Source of the DNA: Kiritimatiellia bacterium
GTDB taxonomy: Bacteria; Verrucomicrobiota; Kiritimatiellia; CAIQIC01; JAGNIJ01
Length of the DNA: 64,000 bases
Reading direction: 5' to 3'
Assembly (NCBI GenBank): GCA_018001225.1
Contig: JAGNIJ010000024.1
Location: forward strand, 1-64,000
Positions 1 to 8,302 of the stretch are shown here, piece after piece; the first letter of the stretch is position 1, and each line of letters opens with the position of its first letter. Under the pieces are notes generated by a model, which was given only the letters and a program-made list of their open reading frames with translations, did no database searches and was not told the DNA's origin. A program made the translations under genes and the position numbers.

Positions 1-169
1 GCGCGTGCGGTCGGGACAAGTGCAGATGTCGACGATCTTCGACGGCCCACTCGACGACTTCGCCTTTCTGGAAATCCATCGCTTCGGCGATGGGGGTGGG
101 AAAGTTGATGTACCACTGATTGGTGCCGCGCTTGCGTTCGATCAACTGAACTTTCGTTGGATAGCCCAT
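1..169 (-). CDS. AbrB/MazE-like small protein, 3' end missing
   Basis: The gene starts at 169 on the minus strand and runs off the left edge, leaving about 56 codons. An AGGAG at 176-180 sits 6 bases before the ATG. The peptide begins MGYPTKVQLIERKRGTNQWY and continues NFPTPIAEAMDFQKGEVVEW, a swapped-hairpin AbrB/MazE-type pattern (ligand strand, then a KGEVVEW turn). From general knowledge, short proteins of this type are often found beside transposases in PVC-group genomes, so this may be an accessory of an insertion sequence outside the window; nothing here proves that. A plus-strand reading of the same bases has no ribosome site and is taken as a shadow. Confidence 0.6.
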   Translation of the reverse strand, partial: MGYPTKVQLIERKRGTNQWYINFPTPIAEAMDFQKGEVVEWAVEDRRHLHLSRPHA

Positions 170-188
170 AGAGAGCTCCTTTCTGTAA

Positions 189-206
189 CCTAGTCTATAT
201 ACTAGG
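189..206. promoter_or_regulatory. 18-bp inverted repeat upstream of the AbrB-like gene
   Basis: CCTAGT-CTATAT-ACTAGG has perfect 6-bp arms and an AT-rich centre, 20 bases before the start codon at 169. An autoregulatory operator would suit an AbrB-like product. The position and symmetry are seen; the function is inferred. Confidence 0.4.
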
Positions 207-279
207 TCCTGAATACCAAGAGAAAAAAGCTCGTTCTCTTCAGGCCATGTCGCGGACTAGTAAAGGGCCAAACACGAGC

Positions 280-334
280 GGCGGCTCTGCGAGCCGCCCT
301 GCTTGACTACGGTAGCGCCGCACGGTGTGCGGCG
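280..334. repeat. Two intergenic GC palindromes
   Basis: GGCGGCTCTGCGAGCCGCC (280-298) and CGCCGCAC-GGT-GTGCGGCG (316-334) lie just past the 3' end of the fucose-isomerase-like gene. The first resembles the palindrome at 7517-7542. They could form transcript-end hairpins, but no U-tract follows on the minus strand. Confidence 0.5.
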
Positions 335-337
335 GAC

Positions 338-1549
338 TTACGGATTCAGCTGCTTCCGAATCGCCAGCGCCGCCGCCAGCGCCGCCGCGCGCCGGCCGGG
401 GATCATCAGCAGGTGATTGCCCAGCGGCCGCTCCAGGAGCGCCGGCAGGACGTCGGGATCGTCGAACTCCACGGTCGCCTGCGTCCGGCAAAGGTTCTCA
501 TCCTGCCCGCGCTCGATCACCCGGCCCTGGCCGATCCACCACTCCCGCAGGCGCGGGCCGCCGATGCGGTACACCGTGACCTCGTCGGAGGTCCAGTGCC
601 CGGCGATGGCCGTTCCGCGGCCGGATTCGAAGTGCGTGCGGACCGTGTGGCCCGAGACCAGCGTGAACGGCACGGTGCAGTGCGCCAACGTCAGCCGGTT
701 CGCCCGCAGGTCGAGCCGGGAAGGATTGGCCATCCAGCCCGGCTCGTTCCACAGCGCGTGAATCCAGAGCAGGCCCAGGGCGCTGGGGATATCGCCCTCG
801 CACCCGGCCGGGAGCCCTTCGTCGTTGAGGCGGGCCAGCGCGAGGCAGGCCGTCGCGTCCCGCGCGGTCAGCAGGTCGAAGCAGCGCAAGGTCAGTGCCG
901 TCAACCGATGCTGCGCGATCAGGTCTCTCAAGGCCTGATCCATCGTCCGGCCCGCGTCGAGCGCGCGGAGGCATTCCTCCACCGGGATGTAGGCCAGCTC
1001 CGGGCCCCACGCGGTGCGCACCAGCTCCGCGTCCGGCGGGCTGGTGAGCAGCCAGTCGGAGGGCATGCCGATCAGGCCCAGGCGCGCCGCGTGCAGGACG
1101 CGATTGGCGCGCAGCGCTTCCACGGCCCCGGCGATCGACCGGAATCCGGGATCGTCGTCGCCCGCCTCGGGATCGAAGTAGAACACGCGGCCCGGGATGC
1201 CCGCGTTGTGCAGCGAGGCGAAGAACTCGAGCGACGCCGCCAGGGAGCTGTGGTGGGGGATGGCCAGCACCCAGACGGGGCGGCGGCCCACGCGGTCCCA
1301 GGCGTCGCGCAACTGCTTCATCAAGCCCTCGGTCCCGCCGCTGATCGGCAGCACCAGGAGCACCTCGTCCCCCGGGGACACCGACGCGCCGTGGGGCGCC
1401 GGCGTCAGCGACAGGGTCGCTAGGCGGCGGGCGCAGAGATCGGCCAGGCTCTGCATGGCCGCCGCCTCGTGCAGCGGTGAATGCGCCATGAAGTAGGTGA
1501 TCGGGGACGAAGTCATGGCCGCATCGTACCCAACCCGGGCCGCGCGCAC
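338..1549 (-). CDS. L-fucose/L-arabinose isomerase-fold protein
   Basis: The 403-residue product shows the L-fucose isomerase-type sugar isomerase fold. An N-terminal Rossmann-like part contains a LIGMPSDWLLTS segment, the middle has CEGDIPSALG (an acidic metal-ligand region in the family), and the C terminus has CRTQ and PLGNHLLMIPG, where the family has a conserved His. It is shorter than E. coli FucI (about 590 residues), so the substrate cannot be named; enzymes of this group interconvert aldoses and ketoses. The GTG at 1549 is preferred because AGGAGG lies 10 bases upstream; an ATG at 1516 is the alternative. No sugar kinase or transporter is adjacent, so the pathway is unknown. Confidence 0.7.
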   Translation of the reverse strand: MRAARVGYDAAMTSSPITYFMAHSPLHEAAAMQSLADLCARRLATLSLTPAPHGASVSPGDEVLLVLPISGGTEGLMKQLRDAWDRVGRRPVWVLAIPHHSSLAASLEFFASLHNAGIPGRVFYFDPEAGDDDPGFRSIAGAVEALRANRVLHAARLGLIGMPSDWLLTSPPDAELVRTAWGPELAYIPVEECLRALDAGRTMDQALRDLIAQHRLTALTLRCFDLLTARDATACLALARLNDEGLPAGCEGDIPSALGLLWIHALWNEPGWMANPSRLDLRANRLTLAHCTVPFTLVSGHTVRTHFESGRGTAIAGHWTSDEVTVYRIGGPRLREWWIGQGRVIERGQDENLCRTQATVEFDDPDVLPALLERPLGNHLLMIPGRRAAALAAALAIRKQLNP

Positions 1550-1562
1550 AATCGCGCATCCT

Positions 1563-1693
1563 CCTGAATCTTCAGCGTGCGTGAGTTTTCTGTACGATCC
1601 GGTCTAATGTGACACGGGCGTCTCGCCCGCGCCTTTTCACGGCCGGGACGGCCGTGCCACACTTCAGATCCAATCGTTCGCTGAAGATTCAGG
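1563..1693. repeat. 131-bp element with perfect 15-bp terminal inverted repeats
   Basis: CCTGAATCTTCAGCG (1563-1577) is matched exactly by its reverse complement at 1679-1693. The 101 bp between contains two GC-rich palindromes (ACGGGCGTCTCGCCCG and CACGGCCGGGACGGCCGTG) and no coding potential. The layout is that of a miniature inverted-repeat element. No flanking target duplication is obvious. Confidence 0.6.
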
Positions 1694-1716
1694 CGCATCC
1701 CAGGACTGATTCATGA

Positions 1717-2051
1717 GAACGGTGAACCCTCGATCCGTGAAGGGGATGCGATTTTTCTCGAGGGGACTCCCCTCGCGAAACGCGGGGGTCCGGAATCCGC
1801 GGAGCCAACCGGCCCCGCGACCGGGGGCGGTCGCGGGCTACGCCGAGTGTCGCATCCGCGGCGTCCGCGTAGCGCGGCCTCGCCCTCGAGGCCGACGCAT
1901 GCCCTGCTGTGCGCGGGCCTTGTTCTTCCATGGTTGGAACGGGTTACGCTCCTTTATAAATCAGTCCTGGGCGCATCCTTGTCCGCCGGCAATTCCCTTG
2001 CCCGGGCGCCCCGGTTTGGCCTATCCTTGCAAAAAAAGGGGCATGCCGATC
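1717..2051. other. Intergenic stretch with palindromes and a TATAAA box
   Basis: No gene is supported here; an upstream extension of the next reading frame is Arg/Pro-rich and lacks a ribosome site. The stretch holds short palindromes such as CGAGGGGACTCCCCTCG near 1760. A TATAAA at 1955-1960, with TTGGAA 15 bases before it, could be a promoter for the following gene. Confidence 0.4.
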
Positions 2052-3044
2052 ATGGGAAACTGGTCCAATTTCGTGGCCTGGTGGAAAAGGGCGTGGGGCC
2101 GCCAACCCTCCGGGGATTACGTGCCCGTCGAGCCGGATTCGTCGGCCGGGAGCCCGGAACCGGCCCAGGAGAAGTCCGGCCGGATCATCCGTTGGCCCGG
2201 CTCGCGCCGGGACCGCCAGCTGGCCGCGCTCCAGGAAGGCTACGTGGAGATGCTGGGCCTGATGCGCGGCATCCGCGAGCACTTGGAAAAGCAGCAGGGC
2301 GTGCAGGAGAAAATGGTCCACGTCCTCGACCGCCTGCCGGAATCGATGGACGGGCTCAAGAACGTCGGCCGCGCGGCGGAGCAGCAGGTCGAGGTCATGT
2401 CGCTGCTGCGGAAGCAGATCGAGTCCGGCGCCACGCACGACCAGCAGCTGATCGACAGCATGAACCGTTTCAACCAGACGCTCTCCGTCATGGACCAGAC
2501 CAGCCGCACGTCGGGCCGCGCGGTGGAACAGTTGATCGGAAAGTCCGCCGACTCGGAGAAGATGCTGCGCGAGGCCATGGAGCGTTCCGAGCGGCGGTTC
2601 ATGATCGTCACGGGTGTCTTTGCGGTCGTGGCCGTGCTCGCGGCGGGCGCGGTGATGTTCCTGGTCTGGGCCGGCCGGACGGCCGCGCCGGCCGACCGCA
2701 CCCCGGCGCCCGCGGCGGCGATGGAAGCGGCGCCCTCCGCGGACATCACGGCGTCGGAATCCGAGGGCTTGCCCCCCGGCGCCATACCGGTGCCTCCCGA
2801 GACCCTGGAGCCCCCAGTGGATGAGCCGGAACCGGCGCCGGCCGAAACGATGGAACCCGCGGTCATGCCCGAGTTGACCCCGGTGGAACCGGCGCCCGAG
2901 CCGGAGCCCGCCGTCGAGGCCCCTCCGCCGGAAACGGCGGTGGAAGCAGCGCCTGCCGAACCCGAAAAGCGCGTGAGGAAGCCCCGCCGCTCCGCCCGGC
3001 GGCCGTCGCTCGAACCGGCGCCCGCGGAGCCGGAGGCGCCATGA
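2052..3044 (+). CDS. Coiled-coil, single-pass membrane protein with Pro/Ala/Glu tail
   Basis: The 330-residue protein is not recognised as a named family. Residues about 60-175 are helical and charged (coiled-coil-like, with repeated EKMV, QQVEVM and HDQQLIDSMN segments). One membrane span follows (FMIVTGVFAVVAVLAAGAVM, about 185-210), then a low-complexity tail rich in Pro, Ala and Glu ending in a basic KPRRSARRPS patch. The ATG at 2052 is chosen because AAAGGGG lies 10 bases upstream; the ATG at 2043 would be too close to it. The stop overlaps the next start (ATGA), so the two are probably cotranslated. A scaffold or envelope-spanning role is possible but unproven. Confidence 0.6.
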   Translation: MGNWSNFVAWWKRAWGRQPSGDYVPVEPDSSAGSPEPAQEKSGRIIRWPGSRRDRQLAALQEGYVEMLGLMRGIREHLEKQQGVQEKMVHVLDRLPESMDGLKNVGRAAEQQVEVMSLLRKQIESGATHDQQLIDSMNRFNQTLSVMDQTSRTSGRAVEQLIGKSADSEKMLREAMERSERRFMIVTGVFAVVAVLAAGAVMFLVWAGRTAAPADRTPAPAAAMEAAPSADITASESEGLPPGAIPVPPETLEPPVDEPEPAPAETMEPAVMPELTPVEPAPEPEPAVEAPPPETAVEAAPAEPEKRVRKPRRSARRPSLEPAPAEPEAP

Positions 3045-3493
3045 AATACGAACAGGCCGGGCTGGGACGGGTCTTCGTGCTGCGCTTGGAGGACGGGGAT
3101 ATCGTTCACGAAGTCATCGAGAAATTCGCCGCCGAACAGAAGATCCGCGCGGCGTCCGTCATCGTGGTGGGCGGCGCGGACAAGGGAAGCCGCCTGGTCG
3201 TCGGACCCGAGAACGGCCGGAGCGATCCGCCGATCTCCCTGATCCATACGCTCGACGACGCCCACGAAGTCGCCGGCACGGGCACGCTCTTCCCCGACGA
3301 GGAAGGGAACCCGTTCCTGCACCTTCACCTCGCCGCCGGCCGGGGCGATCGCGCGGTCACCGGCTGTGCCCGGGTCGGGGTGAAGACCTGGCACGTGCTG
3401 GAGGTGGTCCTGGTGGAGCTGACCGGCAGCCGCGGCGTGCGCCGGCTCGATCCGAAGCTGGGGTTCAAGCTGTTGGACCCCGAGGGCCCCTGA
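3041..3493 (+). CDS. PPC/DUF296 domain protein
   Basis: The 150-residue protein is a complete PPC domain (plants and prokaryotes conserved, DUF296) of the usual bacterial length. Seen are the start MKYEQAGLGRVFVLRLEDGD, IVVGGADKGSRLVVGPENG, and the HLHLAAGRGDRAVTGC segment whose His-x-His is the likely metal site of the family. Bacterial members form trimers; their substrate or DNA-binding role is not settled. It overlaps the gene before by ATGA and lies 19 bases before the glycosyltransferase, so it is in the same operon. Confidence 0.85.
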   Translation: MKYEQAGLGRVFVLRLEDGDIVHEVIEKFAAEQKIRAASVIVVGGADKGSRLVVGPENGRSDPPISLIHTLDDAHEVAGTGTLFPDEEGNPFLHLHLAAGRGDRAVTGCARVGVKTWHVLEVVLVELTGSRGVRRLDPKLGFKLLDPEGP

Positions 3494-3512
3494 CGCCAAC
3501 TCCGAGGCACCC

Positions 3513-4526
3513 ATGAGCGACAAGGTCGACGAACTCGATGTATCGGTGGTGGTCCCGGTCTTCAACGAGCAGGAGAGCGTGGCGCCCCTGATGAAGGCGC
3601 TTCACGAGTCGCTGTCCGCGCTGGGCCGGAGCTACGAGATGGTGCTGGTGGACGACGGCAGCACGGACGGCACCTGGGCTCAACTGGCGGAAGGCGCCCG
3701 GCGCTATCCCGGTGTGCGCCTGGTCCGACTGCGCCGCAATTTCGGCCAGACCGCGGCCATGAGCGCCGGGTTCGACCAGGCCCGCGGCCGCGTCATCGTC
3801 ACGCTGGACGCGGACCTTCAGAACGACCCGGCGGATATCGGCCTGCTACTCGCGCGCGTGGACGCCGGGGCGGACGTGGTCAGCGGCTGGCGCAAGGACC
3901 GGCAGGACAAGTTCCTCTCCCGGCGGCTCCCGTCGGTGATGGCCAACGCGCTGATCAGCCGGATCACCGGCGTGAGGCTCCACGATTACGGCTGCACGCT
4001 GAAGGCCTACCGCCGCGAGGTGCTGCAGGGCGTCCGGCTGTACGGCGAGATGCACCGGTTCATCCCGGCCCTCGCCAGCTGGGTGGGGGGGCGGCTGGAG
4101 GAGGTCGAAGTCCGCCATCACGCGCGCCGCTACGGGAAATCCAAGTACGGCCTCTCCCGGACCACGCGCGTCATCCTCGACCTCATCACGGTGAAGTTCA
4201 TCCTGCACTACAGCCGGGGGCCCATCCAGATCTTCGGGCGGATCGGCGGGCTGCTGGGCGTGGTCGGGCTCTTCATGCTGGCCGTCATGGCGGCCGCGAA
4301 CCTGTCGTACCGGCTCTTCGGAACGACGTTGGCCGCCGACCTGATCAAGCGGCCCTTCTGGATCATGACCTCGTTCATGCTGGTGTTCTTCGGCCTGCAG
4401 TTCATCAGCATGGGCCTGCTCGCCGAGATGCAGATCCGCACGTACCACGAATCGCAGAGCAAGCCCATCTACGTGATTCGCGAAACGCTGGACAGCCCGG
4501 CGGGCGGCGCCCGCGCGCCCGCATGA
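3513..4526 (+). CDS. GT2 polyprenyl-phosphate glycosyltransferase (GtrB/ArnC/DPM1 type)
   Basis: The 337-residue inner-membrane enzyme is expected to load a sugar from a nucleotide donor onto a polyprenyl phosphate on the cytoplasmic face. The N-terminal GT-A domain has VVVPVFNEQESV, VDDGSTDGTW and LDADLQNDPADI (the DxD-type metal site); the family's RRFGKSKYG-like acceptor segment reads RRYGKSKYGLSRTTR. Two C-terminal membrane spans follow (about 235-260 and 275-300), as in GtrB. The sugar cannot be told from sequence. GAGG lies 6 bases before the ATG, and the gene overlaps the CPBP protease by ATGA. Confidence 0.88.
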   Translation: MSDKVDELDVSVVVPVFNEQESVAPLMKALHESLSALGRSYEMVLVDDGSTDGTWAQLAEGARRYPGVRLVRLRRNFGQTAAMSAGFDQARGRVIVTLDADLQNDPADIGLLLARVDAGADVVSGWRKDRQDKFLSRRLPSVMANALISRITGVRLHDYGCTLKAYRREVLQGVRLYGEMHRFIPALASWVGGRLEEVEVRHHARRYGKSKYGLSRTTRVILDLITVKFILHYSRGPIQIFGRIGGLLGVVGLFMLAVMAAANLSYRLFGTTLAADLIKRPFWIMTSFMLVFFGLQFISMGLLAEMQIRTYHESQSKPIYVIRETLDSPAGGARAPA

Positions 4527-5407
4527 CACCGCTGGCGTGGAGCAGCGGTTCCCCGGAATCCGCGGCCGCCCGCGCGCTGGAGTCCGCGGGCGAACAGGCC
4601 TGGCTCATCGGCGTGTTCTTCCTGGTCATCACCGGCCTCGGGCTGGCGGCAGACGCCGCGCTGGGGATCGCCCTCTGGCGGCGGGCGCCGCGCTGGCCGG
4701 TGCGCGAGCGGATCCTGCTTCGTCGCCCCTGGTTCTGGCGGGAGGCCCTCGGCGTGATGATCTGGCTCGCGGCCTGGTACTCGTCGATTCTTGTCCTGCA
4801 GCCGCTCTGGCGTGCCGCGGGCCGGTGGGAAACCCTGTGGGTCGTGCTCCAGAGCGCCCTGTTCAACCTCGTGGGCCTGTGGCTCGTGAGCCGGTCGCTG
4901 TCCCGGCGCGGGCTGACCTGGCGCAGGGCGTTCGGCGGGCTCCGGGCGGGCTGGCCCGCGCGGCTGGGCGCGGGGGCCCTGTACTACCTGGCCGCCATGC
5001 CGTTCATCTGGTTCTATTCCCTGGTCTACCAGGCGGGCCTGCGGGCCAGCGGCTACACGCCCGAGTGGCAGGACGTCGCCGCGGCCTTCGCCGGCGAATC
5101 CTCGGGCGCCGTACGCCTGCTGCTGTTCCTGCTCGCCGTCGGGCTGGCCCCGGTGTTCGAGGAGGTCATCTTCCGCGGCATCCTGCTCCCCCTCGTCGCC
5201 CGGCGCTGGGGCGTCGCCGCGGCCGTGGTCGCCGTGTCCGCGCTCTTCGCGCTGGTGCACGGACACCTGCCGTCCCTCCTGCCCCTGTTTCTGATCGCCG
5301 TCGCGTTCTCGCTGGGCTATATTTACTCGGGCTCGCTGCTGGTGCCCGTGACCATGCACGCGCTCTTCAACGGGATCAACCTGGTCATGCTGGGCTGGCT
5401 CCGCTGA
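4523..5407 (+). CDS. CPBP-family intramembrane metalloprotease
   Basis: The 294-residue, multi-span membrane protein belongs to the CPBP/Abi family (related to CAAX prenyl proteases). The diagnostic EExxxR motif is present in FEEVIFRGILLP, with conserved histidines in ALVHGHLPSLL and VTMHALFNGINL. About seven hydrophobic segments are visible. Bacterial members process membrane substrates and some give bacteriocin immunity; the substrate here is unknown. It is translationally coupled to the glycosyltransferase by ATGA and followed after 20 bases by mtnA. Confidence 0.88.
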   Translation: MTPLAWSSGSPESAAARALESAGEQAWLIGVFFLVITGLGLAADAALGIALWRRAPRWPVRERILLRRPWFWREALGVMIWLAAWYSSILVLQPLWRAAGRWETLWVVLQSALFNLVGLWLVSRSLSRRGLTWRRAFGGLRAGWPARLGAGALYYLAAMPFIWFYSLVYQAGLRASGYTPEWQDVAAAFAGESSGAVRLLLFLLAVGLAPVFEEVIFRGILLPLVARRWGVAAAVVAVSALFALVHGHLPSLLPLFLIAVAFSLGYIYSGSLLVPVTMHALFNGINLVMLGWLR

Positions 5408-5427
5408 CCCGGCGTCGGGAGGATGGC

Positions 5428-6498
5428 ATGGCCCTGAAAACCATAGAATGGGTTCCGGACGGCGGCCGCGGGCTGGTCCCGGGCCGCGTGCGCCTGATCG
5501 ACCAGACCAAGCTGCCGGAGGCTCTGGTCTACCTGGAGACCCGCGACGTCCGGGAGCTCTGGACGGCCATCCGCGAACTCAAGGTCCGCGGCGCGCCCGC
5601 GATCGGCGTTGCCGCCGCCATGGGCGTGGTGCTGGCCGCGCAGGCCAGCGCGGCCTCCGACACGCCGGGCCTGCTCAAGGCCGTCAACGAGGGCGCCGCG
5701 TACCTCGCCGGTTCGCGGCCCACCGCGGTGAACCTGTTCAACATGCTCGAGCGCATGAAGAAGGCGGCCGCCGGGCTCGCCGGCCTGCCCCCCGGCCGTT
5801 TCAAGGAGGCCCTCGCGAAGGAAGCCCGGGCCATCCGCGACGAGGACGCGGAGATGTGCCGGGCCATCGGGCGGCACGGCGTGAGCCTTTTGAAAGACGG
5901 TTGCACCGTCCTCACGCACTGCAACGCCGGCGGCCTGGCCACGGCGGAATACGGCACCGCGCTGGCGCCGGTTTACCTCGCCCGGGAGCAGGGCTGGAAG
6001 ATTTCCGTCTTCGCAGATGAGACCCGCCCGCTGCTCCAGGGAGCCCGGCTGACCGCCTGGGAGCTGATGCAGGCCGGCGTGGATGTCACGCTGATCTGCG
6101 ACAACATGGCGGCGTCCGTGATGGCGACGGGAAAAATCCATGCCATCCTCGTCGGCGCCGACCGGATCGCCGCCAACGGCGACACGGCCAACAAGATCGG
6201 CACCTACTCGCTCGCCGTCCTGGCCGCCGCCCACGAGATCCCGCTCTACGTGCTGGCGCCAACCACCACCTTCGATCTCACGATCCCCGACGGCCGCCAT
6301 ATTCCCATCGAGCACCGCGCGGCGGAAGAGGTCACCGAGGGCCTGGGCCGCCGCACCGCCCCGCGCGGCGTGAAGGTGCACTCGCCGGCCTTCGACGTCA
6401 CCCCGGCCGGCCTGATCCGCGCCATCGTCTGCGAGCGCGGCATCGCCCGCTCGCCGTACGAAAAAAGCTTGGCCGCGCTATGGCGCGGCAAGCCGTGA
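5428..6498 (+). CDS. mtnA: S-methyl-5-thioribose-1-phosphate isomerase
   Basis: The 356-residue enzyme of the methionine salvage pathway turns methylthioribose-1-phosphate into methylthioribulose-1-phosphate. Family marks are visible: RGAPAIGVAAAMG, THCNAGGLATAEYGTAL (catalytic Cys), DETRPLLQGARLTAWEL, and ICDNMAASVM followed by GADRIAANGDTANKIGTY (catalytic Asp). A much longer open frame runs upstream, but GGGAGG at 5417-5422 sets the start at 5428, and the MALKTIEWVPDG opening matches the family. No other salvage gene is in the window. The closely related eIF2B-like proteins are excluded by the intact catalytic motifs. Confidence 0.93.
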   Translation: MALKTIEWVPDGGRGLVPGRVRLIDQTKLPEALVYLETRDVRELWTAIRELKVRGAPAIGVAAAMGVVLAAQASAASDTPGLLKAVNEGAAYLAGSRPTAVNLFNMLERMKKAAAGLAGLPPGRFKEALAKEARAIRDEDAEMCRAIGRHGVSLLKDGCTVLTHCNAGGLATAEYGTALAPVYLAREQGWKISVFADETRPLLQGARLTAWELMQAGVDVTLICDNMAASVMATGKIHAILVGADRIAANGDTANKIGTYSLAVLAAAHEIPLYVLAPTTTFDLTIPDGRHIPIEHRAAEEVTEGLGRRTAPRGVKVHSPAFDVTPAGLIRAIVCERGIARSPYEKSLAALWRGKP

Positions 6499-6505
6499 GG
6501 AGCCG

Positions 6506-7435
6506 ATGTCCACGTTTCATGAACTTGGCGAACGGGAGGTGATCCGCCGGCTCGCGCGGCTGGTCCCCGGCCGGCCGGATGTCCGCGTGGGCATCGGCGA
6601 CGACGTGGCGGTGGTCGAGCACGCGGGCGCGCACGACCTGCTCCTCACGTCCGACGCCGTAATCGAGAAGGTCCATTTTCTTTCGGATGCCGAACCCGGG
6701 CGGGTGGGGCACAAGGCGGTGGGCCGGGTCTTGAGCGATTTCGCGGCGATGGGGGGCGAACCGTTGTGGGCTCTGGTGGATCTCGTGGCCCCGCCGGACA
6801 CGCAGGTCGAGTGGGCCGAGGCCGTCTATCGCGGCGCCGCCCGGCTGGCGTCCCGCTTCAACCTGGCCATCATCGGCGGGGACACCACGGGCGGCCCCGT
6901 TCGCGAGTTGCACGTCTTCGGCGTCGGGCGCGTCCCGGTTGGGACGGCCGTGCTGCGTTCCGGCGCCCGGCCCGGGGATGTGCTGTATGTCACTGGCGCC
7001 CTCGGCGGCAGCCTGGCGGGGCGGCACCTTTCGTTCGAGCCGCGCGTGGCCGAGGGGCTCTGGCTGCGGGAGGGCCGCTGGGCCACCGCGATGATGGACA
7101 TCAGCGACGGGCTGCTCGTGGACCTGGCGCGGCTGCTGGAGCGAAGCGGCGCGGGCGCCGAGCTCCGGGCGGAGCGGGTGCCCGTTTCGCCGGAGGCCCG
7201 CGCCGCGAAGGACGGGCGCAGCCTGCTGGACCACGCGCTGGCGGACGGCGAGGATTACGAACTGCTCTTCACCGTGCCCGCGGACAAAGCGACGGCCTTT
7301 GTATCTGCGTGGGCGGCACAGTTTGACTTGCCCTGTACGGCCATCGGCGCCATCGCGGGTGAAAACCTGGTGCTCCTGGATCAGGCCGGGAAGCCCATCG
7401 TACCGGGACAGGCCGGCTACGAGCATTTCATATGA
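6506..7435 (+). CDS. thiL: Thiamine-monophosphate kinase
   Basis: The 309-residue PurM-like ATP-dependent kinase makes thiamine pyrophosphate from thiamine phosphate. It shows the order expected of ThiL: GIGDDVAVVEH, LTSDAVIEKVHF, KAVGRVLSDFAAMGG, IGGDTTGG, MMDISDGLLVDLARL and DGEDYELLFTV. Length is normal. GAGGAG at 6497-6502 overlaps the mtnA stop, and only 7 bases separate the two genes, so it closes the operon that starts at 2052. No TPP riboswitch or other thiamine gene is seen beside it. Confidence 0.94.
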   Translation: MSTFHELGEREVIRRLARLVPGRPDVRVGIGDDVAVVEHAGAHDLLLTSDAVIEKVHFLSDAEPGRVGHKAVGRVLSDFAAMGGEPLWALVDLVAPPDTQVEWAEAVYRGAARLASRFNLAIIGGDTTGGPVRELHVFGVGRVPVGTAVLRSGARPGDVLYVTGALGGSLAGRHLSFEPRVAEGLWLREGRWATAMMDISDGLLVDLARLLERSGAGAELRAERVPVSPEARAAKDGRSLLDHALADGEDYELLFTVPADKATAFVSAWAAQFDLPCTAIGAIAGENLVLLDQAGKPIVPGQAGYEHFI

Positions 7436-7494
7436 TGGAGGCAGGCCGCCCCCGGCCTGCAAAGACGCCGCCCACGCGCGTCATAGACGCGCCG

Positions 7495-7542
7495 CTACAG
7501 GGCCTCCCCTCTGTAGTGGCGGCTCTACGAGCCGCCCGCGGG
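7495..7542. repeat. Intergenic palindrome pair (CTACAGGG...CTGTAGTGGCGG type)
   Basis: CTACAGGGCCTCCCCTCTGTAG is followed at once by TGGCGGCTCTACGAGCCGCC. The second half recurs at 280-298 and the CTGTAGT edges recur at 17418-17506. It lies between thiL and the converging zinc-ribbon gene and runs into the end of the latter. Confidence 0.55.
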
Positions 7543-7737
7543 CGCCGGCTCGTGCGCCTTGCGCCCGTACACCTTCTCGTAGGCGCGACAGTAGGGACAC
7601 ACACCGCCCTCGATCGTTTTGACGAACCAGAACGCCATCCCGCGCTGTTTCCGGCGGGCGTGCCGGCACACGGGACACTCCACGCACTGCTGCGCCATCC
7701 GGCGGTCGCGCTCGGTGATTTCCGCGCTCCCGGTCAT
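7525..7737 (-). CDS. Small double-CxxC zinc-ribbon protein
   Basis: The 70-residue protein has two Cys pairs, CPVCRHARRKQRGMAFW and EGGVCPYCRAYEKVYG, 27 residues apart, typical of a treble-clef or zinc-ribbon fold. Its function is not recognised. The start at 7737 overlaps the stop of the BamE-like gene (ATGA), so the two form an operon. The C terminus (KAHEPAPAGGS) runs into a palindromic repeat, which may have extended the gene. Confidence 0.6.
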   Translation of the reverse strand: MTGSAEITERDRRMAQQCVECPVCRHARRKQRGMAFWFVKTIEGGVCPYCRAYEKVYGRKAHEPAPAGGS

Positions 7738-8168
7738 GGCGCCGCCTTTTCCTGTTCCACGATGCGGCCGCCTTTTTGCAGGATGATCTGCGAACCCCCG
7801 CTGTCCACCTGGCCCCGGCTGCGGTTGGCTCCGAGGTCCACGCTGGCCGCAAGGCCGTTCTCAATGACGACCTGGCCATTCGTATAAATCAGGATTTCCT
7901 GTCCCCCGAGCAGGCTGGAACCCCGCGGCTTGCCGAGGATATCGATCACCCGCTCGCGCGTGTCGCCGACCTGCACTTGCGCCGCCTCCGGCTTTTCCTC
8001 GGCGGGCCGGTTCTTCCAGCGAAAATACGCGTACGCGGCAAGGCCGGCGATGACGAGCGCCGCGAGCAGCATGTATCCGATGCGGGGTCCGCTGCTGGGC
8101 CAGTCCTCGTCCGGGTCGCGGGCGGGAGTTCGCTCGGGGTCGTGTATGGGCGGGGTGAAATGATCCAT
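7734..8168 (-). CDS. Membrane-anchored BamE/SmpA-like small protein
   Basis: The 144-residue protein has a cytoplasmic Pro/Asp-rich start (DHFTPPIHDPERTP), one membrane span (IGYMLLAALVIAGLAAYAYF, about 32-52) and a C-terminal domain with VGDTRERVIDILGKPRG, ILIYTNGQVVIENGLAASVDL. That is the two-helix, three-strand pattern of SmpA/OmlA/BamE folds, here on a signal anchor instead of a lipoprotein signal. A longer frame exists, but the ATG at 8168 has a GGGAGC site and precedes the hydrophobic part sensibly. A direct role in outer-membrane assembly is not shown. Confidence 0.6.
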   Translation of the reverse strand: MDHFTPPIHDPERTPARDPDEDWPSSGPRIGYMLLAALVIAGLAAYAYFRWKNRPAEEKPEAAQVQVGDTRERVIDILGKPRGSSLLGGQEILIYTNGQVVIENGLAASVDLGANRSRGQVDSGGSQIILQKGGRIVEQEKAAP

Positions 8169-8272
8169 GGCCGCTCCCGGTTGATGTCTGCCGGAAATCC
8201 TAGGGGCCCAGCCCCCCCGCGTCCAGTCCAAAGCCTCCGATGATTTTGTTTCGTTCGGTGCCCGCCTTCCGC

Positions 8273-8278
8273 TATAAA
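8273..8278 (+). promoter_or_regulatory. Candidate -10 box for the YchF-like gene
   Basis: TATAAA lies 25 bases before the ATG at 8303. No good -35 hexamer is at the right distance (TTCGTT with 17 bases between is poor). Confidence 0.3.
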
Positions 8279-8302
8279 CGGCGGCGCGAAAGGAATCCCG
8301 GC

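Noticed and set aside
413-1423. Plus-strand frame opposite the fucose-isomerase-like gene
   Set aside because: Low-complexity Arg/Ala/Gln product; the minus-strand frame has a sugar isomerase pattern.
1713-2051. N-terminal extension of the coiled-coil membrane protein
   Set aside because: Arg/Pro-rich, palindromic DNA with no ribosome site; AAAGGGG supports 2052.
4537-5427. Upstream extension of mtnA
   Set aside because: It translates the CPBP protease gene in another frame. The ribosome site at 5417-5422 and the family start fix the ATG at 5428.
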